Source: Rhodocytophaga aerolata (GTDB lineage: Bacteria > Bacteroidota > Bacteroidia > Cytophagales > 172606-1). From it: DNA of 64,000 bases. The first letter of the stretch is position 1, and each line of letters starts with the position of its first letter. Positions 9,601 to 18,578 of the stretch are shown here, in pieces. Where the stretch lies: NCBI RefSeq assembly GCF_030503435.1, contig NZ_JAUKPO010000008.1, positions 62,001-126,000 of the forward strand, in the 5' to 3' direction. Under the pieces are notes generated by a model. That model had not been told where the DNA came from. It did not search any database and was given only the letters and a program-made list of their open reading frames with translations. A program made the position numbers and the translations under genes.

Positions 9601-10167
9601 TTATTCCAGCCTTCTGACTACTAAATCTTTTACGGTGTCGTAAAAGCGGCCGGGAGTAAGGGTACGCCAGTTGTCTATTTCCAGAGTTCCACCAAAATTA
9701 ATGTAGTAGTCGAGCCGGAATTTACGCCATTCCGCTTCTACAAAATCACGGAAATTGATGGCTACAATCCACCCGTCTTCTACCTCTTCAAACCATTCTT
9801 CATAATAGCAATCATCTGAGCCGTGGAAATTGAGGATATTTTCGCCAATCAAAATAAATTGATTGATTCCTTCGCCCAGCAGATAATCTATGACATTCCG
9901 TTTGAAGTGCATAATATCATTATGCAGCGTGTCATTCCACTCTCCGAACATCTCTATTATGGCAAAGCGGCGGTTGTAGTCGGTAAAAAGAATTTTAACG
10001 TATAAGGTTTCAGAGCCAATTTCGTCCCATAACGGGTGAATGTAATACCCATAGATGTCATGGGTATATTCCTGCATATTGTATTCTCTGCCATAGAAGG
10101 GAGACCGGTCATCGTCTGAAGCTACGTAATAGTTCTCCCAGTTGTAAAAAGGTTCTATTTCGTGCAT
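9601..10167 (-). CDS. Conserved-looking hypothetical protein, acidic and aromatic-rich
   Basis: This 188-residue soluble protein has no signal peptide and no membrane segment. It is very rich in Tyr, Trp, Asp and Glu, with clusters such as CYYEEWFEEVEDGW around residue 120. It reads as a genuine coding frame (ATG start, even composition, sits cleanly between neighbours), but I do not recognise a family. It stands alone, convergent with the SprT-like gene and co-directional with murQ, whose start codon lies further upstream. No function is proposed. Confidence 0.7.
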   Translation of the reverse strand: MHEIEPFYNWENYYVASDDDRSPFYGREYNMQEYTHDIYGYYIHPLWDEIGSETLYVKILFTDYNRRFAIIEMFGEWNDTLHNDIMHFKRNVIDYLLGEGINQFILIGENILNFHGSDDCYYEEWFEEVEDGWIVAINFRDFVEAEWRKFRLDYYINFGGTLEIDNWRTLTPGRFYDTVKDLVVRRLE

Positions 10168-10263
10168 GTAAGTGCAAATGTATACCCTACTTAACGTGCA
10201 TCCCTTAGCTGGCGTTCATTTTCTACCTAAAATTTGCCAGGGAATTTATTTTCCTATTGTTAA

Positions 10264-11073
10264 CTATTTAGTTCCTCTGACACTGTCTACCGCTTTGCGT
10301 ACACTGCCGTGCTGCTGCAATAGTTGAGCGGCTTTCTGTTCGTCAATCTGTAGTTCATCCATTACCATTTTTACACCGCGGCCTACTAGCTTCTCATTGC
10401 TCAGTTGCATATCTACCATCTTATTTCCGCGTACTTTCCCCAGCTGAATCATAACAGAAGTAGAAATCATGTTGAGTACTAGTTTCTGCGCCGTGCCAGA
10501 CTTCATACGGGTGCTGCCTGTTACAAACTCTGGTCCAACTACTACTTCTATAGGGTATTCTGCTGCTTCTGCCAGTTTGCTTCCAGTGTTACAGGTAATG
10601 CAACCGGTAAGAATTCCTTTTTCCCGGCTGGTTTTAACTCCACCAATAACATACGGCGTGCGGCCAGAAGCTGCAATACCAATAACCGCATCCTTCTCAC
10701 TGATGTTAAAGGCTCCCATATCTTTCCATGCCTGATTAGGATCGTCCTCTGCATGCTCTACAGATTTACGGATGGCGCCATCTCCACCGGCAATAATCCC
10801 GATAACCATATCAAAAGGAACTCCATAGGTGGGCGGACACTCTGAGGCATCTACCACTCCTAAGCGTCCGCTGGTGCCGGCACCAATGTAAAATAGCCTC
10901 CCTCCTTTTTTCATCCGGTCTACAATCTGCACAATCAGTTTCTCTATCTGAGGAATGGCTTTTTCCACCGCAAAAGGAACCGTTTTGTCTTCATTATTGA
11001 TGTTTGTCAGCAGTTCATGTACCGACATTTTTTCCAGGTTATTGAAATGAGAAGCAGATTCGGTAGTAAGCAT
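10264..11073 (-). CDS. murQ: N-acetylmuramic acid 6-phosphate etherase
   Basis: This 269-residue SIS-fold enzyme splits the D-lactyl ether of MurNAc-6-phosphate, giving GlcNAc-6-phosphate and lactate in peptidoglycan recycling. It has GAGTSGRLGVVDASECPPT from residue 64, with Glu78 in the position of the family's catalytic acid, and a second conserved GGDGAIRKSVEHAEDD block holding another family Glu. The length is a little shorter than the roughly 300 usual. A BadF-type amino-sugar kinase lies upstream on the same strand, as expected if the kinase supplies MurNAc-6-phosphate. Confidence 0.95.
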   Translation of the reverse strand: MLTTESASHFNNLEKMSVHELLTNINNEDKTVPFAVEKAIPQIEKLIVQIVDRMKKGGRLFYIGAGTSGRLGVVDASECPPTYGVPFDMVIGIIAGGDGAIRKSVEHAEDDPNQAWKDMGAFNISEKDAVIGIAASGRTPYVIGGVKTSREKGILTGCITCNTGSKLAEAAEYPIEVVVGPEFVTGSTRMKSGTAQKLVLNMISTSVMIQLGKVRGNKMVDMQLSNEKLVGRGVKMVMDELQIDEQKAAQLLQQHGSVRKAVDSVRGTK

Positions 11074-11253
11074 AGCTACAAGTTGAAAAGATTAAAGTTT
11101 ATGAATTTGGAAATCTGGAAATTAGCAAAGTGATATTTGTAAATAAATTGAGAAAAAGAGAAATCAATTTGTGTGTAATAGAGCACAGAAAGAATAGAAT
11201 TACAAAAGTTTTTCCTGTACATTTTCAAACCGCCACATTTTTTCATTGGCCCA

Positions 11254-12120
11254 TCAGTTTTGCCATCCATTTTTCTGCTGATGGTAAAGGGTAAGTCCGG
11301 CAATAGGGCTTTCCATAATATGGCCAATGGTTAATCCTGTATCCTGGGCTGCCTTCCGAAGTACAGTATTGTAATAAAATGCTACAGAGCCAGTAAAATG
11401 TACTTTATACGACCGGGCATTCTCATATTTGAGTACATACCGATTGAGAAAAGTAATAAATCCATCATACACTAACTGGTAAGCATAGGGATGGCTGATA
11501 TTATCAAACAGAAACTTGGAATACGAGGCAAAATAACTATTGGGAAAAGGCTTTTTGTAGGCATTTTCCAGTACAGTACTTAGTACAGGCTTATACCGCT
11601 TCTCAAACTTTTGCCGCAGGTCAGCCGGCATATCCTCATGAAAATAGTGCTGAATGAGTGTTTTTCCCATGTATCCTCCACTGCCTTCATCTCCCAGCCA
11701 GAAGCCTAACGAAGGCCGGCCAGTTACAATATCTTTGCCATCGTACAGGCAGGAATTTACACCCGTACCCAATATACAGCCAATGCCTGGCTCATGCCCG
11801 CAAAGGGCTCTGGCAGCCGCAAGCAAATCATGGTTTGCATCTACCTGGGCATTGGGAAATGCTTTGTTTATAGCAGTACGAACTATAGTCCGGTTAGTAT
11901 CCGACGAGCAGCCAGCCCCATAATAGTATATTTCAGAAATAGCTGTAACGGAGGTAGAACTTAGCTGCGGAAGAAGTGTTTTTTCCAGCTCTTCATAAAT
12001 CATGTCGGAATCCTGAAAATACGGATTAAAACCGACAGTTTTGGCTTGTGCTACGGAACCATCCGGGCCCAGCAGCCGCCAGTCTGTTTTAGAAGAACCG
12101 CTGTCTGCGATTAATATCAT
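11254..12120 (-). CDS. BadF/BadG-type amino-sugar kinase (GlcNAc or MurNAc kinase)
   Basis: The protein begins MILIADSGSSKTDW, the phosphate-1 loop of the BadF/BadG/BcrA/BcrD ATPase family, followed by GCILGTGVNSCLYDG and GFWLGDEGSGGYMG, the substrate and adenosine motifs seen in eukaryotic-type N-acetylglucosamine kinases. I chose ATG at 12120 (288 residues). The longer frame adds 20 residues ahead of the conserved start, from within an AT-rich intergenic repeat. Kinases of this type next to murQ phosphorylate MurNAc (MurK) in some Bacteroidota and clostridia; that is the favoured role here, by context. Confidence 0.87.
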   Translation of the reverse strand: MILIADSGSSKTDWRLLGPDGSVAQAKTVGFNPYFQDSDMIYEELEKTLLPQLSSTSVTAISEIYYYGAGCSSDTNRTIVRTAINKAFPNAQVDANHDLLAAARALCGHEPGIGCILGTGVNSCLYDGKDIVTGRPSLGFWLGDEGSGGYMGKTLIQHYFHEDMPADLRQKFEKRYKPVLSTVLENAYKKPFPNSYFASYSKFLFDNISHPYAYQLVYDGFITFLNRYVLKYENARSYKVHFTGSVAFYYNTVLRKAAQDTGLTIGHIMESPIAGLTLYHQQKNGWQN

Positions 12121-12151
12121 TCGTGTAGGATAGGAGTTATAGTAAAAAATG

Positions 12152-12181
12152 CAAATTACGGATAGTATCCCAATGTGCAAA
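12152..12181 (-). promoter_or_regulatory. Candidate promoter for the amino-sugar kinase / murQ
   Basis: Read on the minus strand this is TTTG-N19-TAATTTG, one base short of the Bacteroidota TTTG-N19-21-TAnnTTTG pattern, about 30 bases ahead of the ATG at 12120. Part of it lies in AT-rich repeated sequence, so a chance match is possible. Confidence 0.35.
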
Positions 12182-12320
12182 TTTAAGAATATGGAAATGT
12201 GCTAAATATGCCACAATAGGGTAGAATGCAGGTAAAAAAGTTCAGCTATGCCGCTAAGCCTGGAACTTTTCCTATCCAGATTACTTCTGTTATTTTCAAA
12301 TTTATACATTCCCTAATTTT

Positions 12321-12551
12321 CTAATTCACCAACCTGCCTACAACTTCGAACTTATCAAATACATTTTCGTTGTGCGGTGCATCGTTGAGTTCATCTGTCA
12401 GATCCTGGCCAGCCCAGTGCTCATAATGTTTGCCATTTCGCCAGAGCCGCGATTTTTTCACATCGTAGATTATACCTTTATACGCACACCAAATTTCCTC
12501 TCTATCTGAACCATTCCGTAAGGCAAGCTGAGATCTGGTGTATTCTTTCAT
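12321..12551 (-). CDS. Small cytochrome b5-like heme-binding domain protein
   Basis: This 76-residue protein is a free-standing cytochrome b5-like domain of the predicted heme/steroid-binding type. It starts with YTRSQLALRNG, matching the domain's first strand, continues with GIIYDVKKSRLWRNGKH, and has two histidines (HYEHWAG and APHNENV) placed like the axial heme ligands. The canonical HPGG is replaced, as in this subgroup. There is no signal peptide, so it should be cytosolic. Its redox partner is unknown and it appears to be a single-gene unit. Confidence 0.83.
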   Translation of the reverse strand: MKEYTRSQLALRNGSDREEIWCAYKGIIYDVKKSRLWRNGKHYEHWAGQDLTDELNDAPHNENVFDKFEVVGRLVN

Positions 12552-12583
12552 ACTATAGAAGGGAGATTCAGAAAATTGGTGTT

Positions 12584-13294
12584 TTAATTACTAGTTAAAA
12601 ATGAATAATCTTTCAGAACAGTATGTAAAAAAGCCATCGGCGGCATGGTAGATTCTATCTGTAAAATAGACTTTATCCGGTTGGCCAATGTTTCCAGTAG
12701 GCGATAATCCGGACTTTCGCTGTTTTTGTGTACATGCAAGGCTTCTTTAATTAAAGCTACATCCCGGTCGGTGAGGGAAGTTACCTGTGGGTACAGTGGC
12801 TGGTAGTTTTCCTGTACCTGGGGCATCACCGTTTCGGCCAGGCCGACTTGCCGGTTGAGGCTAATGACAGAGGTACCAGCCGCTAAATCTCCTAACCGCT
12901 GCCCTTTTCCATTAATAGAGATAGTTAAGATTGCTACGGCACCAGAGAAAAATACATCAATCGGCCGGATGAGCCACCGCAGCAAATAGCTGCCAATAGT
13001 CGGTTGGGTGCCATCAAGCTTTACTACTTTAATATTTCTGGCTTTTTTGCCAATGGTTTGTCCGTCCAGCAGAACCTCCAGCACCAGGTCGTAAAACAGA
13101 AAAGGCACACCCAATACACCAATATATATCCATATTTCATTCACTTCCATAGACCCCAATAGTATCGAAACCAGGATCACATAACTATAGAGGGTTACAT
13201 AATCTATGAGGGCAGCCAGGATACGGTCACCAATACTGGCAGGCTGGTATTCAATAAAAACATTTTGCGCTGTTTGTATGCGTACGGTTTGCAT
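12584..13294 (-). CDS. RDD-family membrane protein
   Basis: The 236-residue protein matches the RDD family: PASIGDRILAALIDYVTLY near residue 18 carries the Arg and Asp, followed by three or four membrane helices, the GQTIGKKARNIKVV loop and RWLIRPID. The start is the ATG at 13294; the frame can be extended two codons to a GTG. RDD proteins are poorly characterised and some are linked to ion transport. It is divergent from the SpoIIM-like gene and belongs by habit to the SpoIIM/MoxR/DUF58 cluster that follows. Confidence 0.88.
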   Translation of the reverse strand: MQTVRIQTAQNVFIEYQPASIGDRILAALIDYVTLYSYVILVSILLGSMEVNEIWIYIGVLGVPFLFYDLVLEVLLDGQTIGKKARNIKVVKLDGTQPTIGSYLLRWLIRPIDVFFSGAVAILTISINGKGQRLGDLAAGTSVISLNRQVGLAETVMPQVQENYQPLYPQVTSLTDRDVALIKEALHVHKNSESPDYRLLETLANRIKSILQIESTMPPMAFLHTVLKDYSFLTSN

Positions 13295-13441
13295 AGTCAC
13301 TATTTTTCGTAAAATTTATCTACATTTAAACAATTTACTAAAGGTAATTTCTTTTCCAGAATCTTCAGAAACTCATAATTTCCAACGTTTCGCGGCTCTG
13401 TAAGAAATACCTAGTATTTTATAAAATTAACTAAAAACAAT

Positions 13442-14407
13442 ATGCGGGAAGCCCTTTTTATCAAAAAGAATACCCCCAGATGGCAACAATTTGAATCGCT
13501 GGCGGCCGGCCGCAGTGCTTCCAACCCCGATACCCTGGCAGATTTGTTTATACAACTCACCGATGACCTTTCATATGCCCGGACCAATTATCCGGACAGT
13601 CAAACAACGGTTTATTTAAATAATCTCACAGCAAAGGTTCATCAGTCTATCTACCGGAATAAAAAAGAAGAAAAAGGCCGGTTTGTCAAGTTCTGGAAGT
13701 ACGAACTGCCGCTCTTATTTTACAGTGTACACAAACAGTTGCTGTATTCCTTTCTTATTTTTATGGCTGCTGTCATCATAGGTGCCGTTTCAGCAGCTCA
13801 CGACAACACGTTTGTACGCCTTATTCTGGGAGATGGCTATGTAAACATGACCCTGGAAAATATTGAAAAAGGAGACCCGATGGCAGTGTACAAAAGCAAA
13901 GGTCAGCTGGATATGTTTTTTATGATTACTCTTAATAACATTTTTGTATCCTTCAAAGCTTTTGCCTACGGAATTTTTGTATCGCTAGGAACGGTGTATA
14001 TTTTGCTTTTTAACGGAATCATGCTGGGGGCTTTCCAGTATTTTTTTCATCAGCAAGGCTTGCTGCTCACTTCAGTGTTAAGCATCTGGATTCATGGCAC
14101 GCTGGAGATCTCGGCTATTGTCATTGGGGGTTGTGCAGGGTTAGTAATGGGGAATAGTATATTGTTTCCGGGCACCTATTCCAGGTTGGATTCGTTAAAG
14201 ATAGGAGCAAAAAAAGGATTAAAAATTATTATTGGCCTGGTACCTATATTTATTATGGCAGGCTTCCTGGAAAGCTTTATTACCAGACTTACCGAATGGC
14301 ACTGGTTTTTCAAACTATCTATTATCCTTTTATCAGCCGCTTTTATTGTCTACTATTTTGTAATCTATCCTATACAATTAAATAAACATGCTTCTGTCGA
14401 CCAATAA
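13442..14407 (+). CDS. SpoIIM-like (stage II sporulation protein M) membrane protein
   Basis: This 321-residue protein has a soluble N-terminus of about 100 residues with a conserved RWQQFE start, then five or six membrane helices with the hallmark HGTLEISAIVIGGCAGL near residue 220. That HG(T)xE motif is typical of SpoIIM-family proteins, found widely outside spore formers. No sporulation role is implied here. Its last 20 bases overlap the next gene, so translation is likely coupled, and it heads a six-gene co-directional run. Confidence 0.9.
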   Translation: MREALFIKKNTPRWQQFESLAAGRSASNPDTLADLFIQLTDDLSYARTNYPDSQTTVYLNNLTAKVHQSIYRNKKEEKGRFVKFWKYELPLLFYSVHKQLLYSFLIFMAAVIIGAVSAAHDNTFVRLILGDGYVNMTLENIEKGDPMAVYKSKGQLDMFFMITLNNIFVSFKAFAYGIFVSLGTVYILLFNGIMLGAFQYFFHQQGLLLTSVLSIWIHGTLEISAIVIGGCAGLVMGNSILFPGTYSRLDSLKIGAKKGLKIIIGLVPIFIMAGFLESFITRLTEWHWFFKLSIILLSAAFIVYYFVIYPIQLNKHASVDQ

Positions 14408-15356
14408 AATAGAATTCCGGAAGAAAAGAGACTTTGGAGAAATACTGAATGTTAGCTTTACTTTCTTACGTCAACACCTGAAACCAATATTTAAAAGCCT
14501 GCTCTTTATTGCCGGGCCTTTTATTCTGGTGGGCAGTGTACTACCCGGTTTGTTATTCTACCCCTGGATAGGAGCTACTACAGATACCGGATTTTCTTCG
14601 TTTGATATTTCCAGCGTACTGGTAAACATTGTTTCGTTTATTGTAGGAGTAGTGATGGCCGTAGCCACTGTTTATCAGTATATGTTGCTGTATATGCAAA
14701 AAGGACCTGACCCTATCAGTACCAATGATGTTTGGAAGGCTGTACGGAATAATTTTTTCAATATCCTGATCAGTTGCATGGGGCTGGTATTTTTATCTAC
14801 CATAGGCATTTTATTTTCCGGATTCATTGTTTTTAGCATATTCAATGAAGGAGCCGGGGCTGTTCTGGGATTCTTTCTGTTACTGGGGTCTATCATTTAT
14901 CTGACTGTATTGTTGTCTCCTCTGCTTATGATGCGGTTGGTAGAGAGGGTGAACTTTTTCAAAGCTATTGCCCGGTGTTTTACCTTAATGGAGGGCAAAT
15001 GGTGGCAAACTTTTTCCCTGTTGTTTGTGTGTTATATTATTCAGTCGGCCTTGGTATCGGTAGTGTTTATTCCTTTTTATACATTTGTTTTTGCAGAACG
15101 CATGCTTTCTAACGATACCACACCCGACCTGACAACCAGCCTTATTTATGTAGCAGTAGGAGGAGTAATTCTGGTATTAACTGTTACTGCTTCTTTTTGC
15201 TTAACACTGGTAGTTACCGGTTTTCAATATTTTAGCCTGGTAGAAGAAAAAGAATCTGTAGGTTTGCTGCAACGGATTCAAAAAATGGGCGACCCCTCTA
15301 CTACAACCCCTGCCCCACCATCCACCGATTTTTACGAAAGCACCAACGAACATTGA
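14388..15356 (+). CDS. Polytopic membrane protein of the SpoIIM/MoxR cluster
   Basis: The 322-residue protein has a short basic cytosolic start (EFRKKRDFGEILNVSFTFLR), about six membrane segments between residues 35 and 285, and a Pro/Thr-rich C-terminal tail. The layout resembles the membrane domain of glycerophosphodiesterase-associated proteins found at this position in other MoxR clusters, but I cannot give a firm family name. It begins 20 bases inside the SpoIIM-like gene and very likely works with it. Confidence 0.82.
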   Translation: MLLSTNKIEFRKKRDFGEILNVSFTFLRQHLKPIFKSLLFIAGPFILVGSVLPGLLFYPWIGATTDTGFSSFDISSVLVNIVSFIVGVVMAVATVYQYMLLYMQKGPDPISTNDVWKAVRNNFFNILISCMGLVFLSTIGILFSGFIVFSIFNEGAGAVLGFFLLLGSIIYLTVLLSPLLMMRLVERVNFFKAIARCFTLMEGKWWQTFSLLFVCYIIQSALVSVVFIPFYTFVFAERMLSNDTTPDLTTSLIYVAVGGVILVLTVTASFCLTLVVTGFQYFSLVEEKESVGLLQRIQKMGDPSTTTPAPPSTDFYESTNEH

Positions 15357-15441
15357 GCATATTTTACCACCCAAGCGTGTACACTTCGTCTACGAAACTT
15401 ACACCATTTACCTGCTCTCAATTTTTCCACTTAGCAACTTA

Positions 15442-16332
15442 TTGTTTTATTTGTTCTGCATTAGCCTAGCAATTTTGAATAAAATCAGTACACATAGTAT
15501 AAGCCGGTTTATCTTTGCTTGCCTGTGCCTCTTATCCAATGAAAGAGGTAATGGAAAGGCTATTCCGTTGGGTAAATACATATATTTAATTCTTCTTACC
15601 TGCTTGCTGCCCTCTATTGGTACCTATACGGCAACCGCCAGGCCAGTGATAGAAGTAAACGTTAAGCCTGTTGACTCGGTAACAATAAGAAGTTTTAAGA
15701 AAGAAAACCTGGAGAAATATCTTTCCGATGAAGAGTACCGCTACGACCGGGAATACCGTCCGCAAGCACCCAATCTATGGCAGCGGTTTAAGCAATGGCT
15801 GTTCGACAAATTGATTCAAGCGTTAGGAGATGAAAATACCAGTAATCTTGTAAAGTGGACAATTTATATTATTTGCGGAGCAGTAATTTTATATGTAATT
15901 CTGAAACTGACCAACACCAATATCAGAGGGCTGATATATAACCAGTCACAACGCGGCAGAATGGCGTTTCAAGAGTCAGAGGAAAACATCCATCAGCTGG
16001 ATTTTGCCACTCTATTAAAAGAAGCCATTGCAAAGAAGGACTACAACCGGGCTATCCGAATGTATTACCTTCGAACGTTAAAAACCCTTTCGGATAAAAA
16101 TATCATTGACTGGCGGATTAACAAAACCAATCATGATTATGTACAAGAATTAAGCAACACGGAATTAGCCTCCGGATTCCGCAGGCTTACTATCCTTTTT
16201 GAATATATCTGTTACGGAGATTTCCACATGAACCAGGCAGATTTTGAAGAAGCAAGTGCCCAGTTCAACGCCTTTGACGAACAGGTACATAGCAAAAATC
16301 CCTCTATTAGTAAAGCAGTTCCCCACGTATGA
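15442..16332 (+). CDS. DUF4129-domain membrane protein
   Basis: The body is a DUF4129 protein: an extracytoplasmic segment (DEEYRYDREYRP near residue 95), one membrane helix at about 142-160 (WTIYIICGAVILYVILKL), then a cytosolic four-helix region with AIAKKDYNRAIRMYYLRTLKTL and the conserved RRLTILFEYICYGDF. The start is uncertain. The frame opens at TTG 15442, but the TTG at 15568 would begin directly with a good signal peptide (GKYIYLILLTCLLPSIG, then ATA before the mature part), so the mature protein probably starts near 15640. It overlaps the next gene by four bases. Confidence 0.8.
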   Translation: MFYLFCISLAILNKISTHSISRFIFACLCLLSNERGNGKAIPLGKYIYLILLTCLLPSIGTYTATARPVIEVNVKPVDSVTIRSFKKENLEKYLSDEEYRYDREYRPQAPNLWQRFKQWLFDKLIQALGDENTSNLVKWTIYIICGAVILYVILKLTNTNIRGLIYNQSQRGRMAFQESEENIHQLDFATLLKEAIAKKDYNRAIRMYYLRTLKTLSDKNIIDWRINKTNHDYVQELSNTELASGFRRLTILFEYICYGDFHMNQADFEEASAQFNAFDEQVHSKNPSISKAVPHV

Positions 16333-17513
16333 AGGAAAACAAAAAATATATTCTTCTGCTGGCCGCTGCCATTCTTCTGGTGATTGTGGTAGAGTGGCTT
16401 ACTCCCAAACCTATCAACTGGACGGCTACTTATTCGCAGGACGATAAGAATCCGTTCGGCAGCTTCATCTTGTATGACCTGTTACCAGATCTATTTCCCG
16501 GAAAAAGCCTCCGGACACTCAACAAAAACCTGTATGAACTGGATGTATCAGAAGAACTGGCAGATGGTAATTATATTTTTGTATCCGATGAATGTACCCT
16601 GGGAGAAGAAGACAGTAATATTCTGCTCAATCTGGCAACTAACGGCAATTCGGTCTTCATTGCTGCACACCGTTTTCCGCAATACCTGAAAGATACCCTG
16701 GTGTTTGAAACAGAAAACATTTTCTTTATCGCTGACTCTCTGGGGTTGAACTTAGAGCATCCGCAAATGAAATCGCCAGATGCCTACTACTTAAAACGGG
16801 TGGATTATTACTATGCATTTACAGCACCAAAAACTAAAGAAAAAAAACCTTTATTCCAGATACTTGGCAATAGCAAAGAAGGAAAACCAAATTTTATCCG
16901 GATACCTTTCGGAAAAGGATATTTCTACCTCAACACACTGCCTTTAGCGTATACGAATTACAACATGCTTTACCGGCAGAATGCCAGCTATATAGCCAAT
17001 ACACTTTCGTATCTGCCAGTACAAAACACTTTCTGGGACGAATATTATAAGATAAACAGAGGCGATTCGCAGACACCCTTACGCTACATTATCAGCCAGC
17101 CTCCGCTCCGGTGGGCTCTGTACCTTACCTTAATAGCACTTGTTCTTTTTATGATTTTTGAAGCCAAACGCAAACAACGGATTATCCCAATTATAAAGCC
17201 TTTAGCCAATACTACCCTTGAATTTACTGAAACAGTCGGCCGGTTGTATTTCCAGTACAAAGACCATCGTAATATTGCAGAAAAGAAAATTACCTACTTT
17301 CTGGATTATCTGCGGTCGCAGTATTATGTAAAAACTACTGAATTTGATGACGAATTATACAACAAATTAGCAGATAAGACCGGGCATGACAAACAGCAAA
17401 TTATAACACTCTTTGAATTGATAAAAAACATTCGGTCTAGCAAAAATATCAGTGAAGAGGAATTGGTAACACTCAACCGACAAATCGAAAATTTTCACAA
17501 AAAAAGCATCTAG
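16329..17513 (+). CDS. DUF4350-domain protein
   Basis: The 394-residue protein has an N-terminal membrane anchor (residues 7-24), an extracytoplasmic DUF4350 domain containing NPFGSFILYDLLPDLFPG, a second membrane helix near 258-275, and a C-terminal cytosolic helical domain (about 290-390). DUF4350 proteins sit between DUF4129 and MoxR/DUF58 genes in many bacteria; the domain resembles a GATase-like fold, with unknown activity. The ATGA overlap with the DUF4129 gene indicates tight translational coupling. Confidence 0.86.
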   Translation: MKENKKYILLLAAAILLVIVVEWLTPKPINWTATYSQDDKNPFGSFILYDLLPDLFPGKSLRTLNKNLYELDVSEELADGNYIFVSDECTLGEEDSNILLNLATNGNSVFIAAHRFPQYLKDTLVFETENIFFIADSLGLNLEHPQMKSPDAYYLKRVDYYYAFTAPKTKEKKPLFQILGNSKEGKPNFIRIPFGKGYFYLNTLPLAYTNYNMLYRQNASYIANTLSYLPVQNTFWDEYYKINRGDSQTPLRYIISQPPLRWALYLTLIALVLFMIFEAKRKQRIIPIIKPLANTTLEFTETVGRLYFQYKDHRNIAEKKITYFLDYLRSQYYVKTTEFDDELYNKLADKTGHDKQQIITLFELIKNIRSSKNISEEELVTLNRQIENFHKKSI

Positions 17514-17574
17514 CAAACCTTCTTTTCTGATAGGTGCCATTCTCTTTAAAAATTAATTTTAGAAGAAGTATATC

Positions 17575-18546
17575 ATGAATGAATTTGAAAACCGGGTTGA
17601 CCTGACACAGTTAAGTGAAACCGTAGCAGAAATAAAAAAAGAAATAGGGAAAGTGATTGTAGGACAAGAGAAAATGATAGAGTTGCTACTGGCAGCTATT
17701 CTGGCAGATGGCCATGTGTTGATAGAAGGAGTTCCCGGAGTTGCCAAAACACTTACTGCCAAACTAATCTCCAAAATTATTTCGGTAGGTTTTTCCCGTA
17801 TCCAGTTTACTCCTGACCTGATGCCATCGGATGTGCTGGGTACCTCAGTTTTCAACATGAAAACTGCTGAATTCGAATTTAAAAAAGGCCCTATTTTCTC
17901 CAACCTAGTGCTCATAGATGAGATTAACCGGGCTCCGGCAAAAACGCAAGCTGCCTTGTTTGAAGTAATGGAAGAAAGGCAAATAACGATGGATGGCAAA
18001 ACCTATCTAATGACGGCTCCTTTCCTGGTATTAGCAACGCAAAACCCCATCGAACAGGAAGGTACCTACCGATTACCAGAAGCACAGCTAGACCGTTTTT
18101 TGTTCAAAATAGAAGTGAACTATCCCTCTACTGATGAGGAAACTCAGATTCTGCTGCTAGCACATGAACGGAAAAATCACACAGCTTTACTGAAAATAAA
18201 CCCATTGCTCAGCGCCAACCAGGTTGCAGAATACCGCGAAAAGATCAGTGCTTTACATATAGATACATCGTTGCTCAAATATATTGCGCAGATTGTTACA
18301 CATACCAGAACACATAATTCTTTGTATTTGGGTGCCTCTCCGCGTGCTTCTCTGGCCATTATGAATGGGGCAAAAGCGCTGGCTGCTATGCGTGGGCGCG
18401 ATTTTGTGACCCCGGAAGATATCCGGGAGATTGTACCTGCCGTGCTGCGGCACCGGGTAATGCTCACTCCGGAGCGGGAAATGGAAGGCGTAAGTATAGA
18501 CAGTATTATTAAACAAATTGCTGATAGTGTAGAAGTGCCCAGGTAG
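17575..18546 (+). CDS. MoxR-family AAA+ ATPase
   Basis: This 323-residue AAA+ ATPase has Walker A GVPGVAKT at 52-59, Walker B LVLIDEINRAPAKTQ near 113-127, a sensor-1 ATQNPIEQEGTYRLPEAQLDRF block, and a C-terminal lid with the sensor-2 ASPRASLAI segment. MoxR ATPases act as chaperones that insert cofactors or remodel partners with von Willebrand-like domains. The DUF58 gene immediately downstream supplies the expected VWA-like partner. Confidence 0.95.
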   Translation: MNEFENRVDLTQLSETVAEIKKEIGKVIVGQEKMIELLLAAILADGHVLIEGVPGVAKTLTAKLISKIISVGFSRIQFTPDLMPSDVLGTSVFNMKTAEFEFKKGPIFSNLVLIDEINRAPAKTQAALFEVMEERQITMDGKTYLMTAPFLVLATQNPIEQEGTYRLPEAQLDRFLFKIEVNYPSTDEETQILLLAHERKNHTALLKINPLLSANQVAEYREKISALHIDTSLLKYIAQIVTHTRTHNSLYLGASPRASLAIMNGAKALAAMRGRDFVTPEDIREIVPAVLRHRVMLTPEREMEGVSIDSIIKQIADSVEVPR

Positions 18547-18578
18547 GGCGCCTGCATAGATGGCTACCACAACTACAT

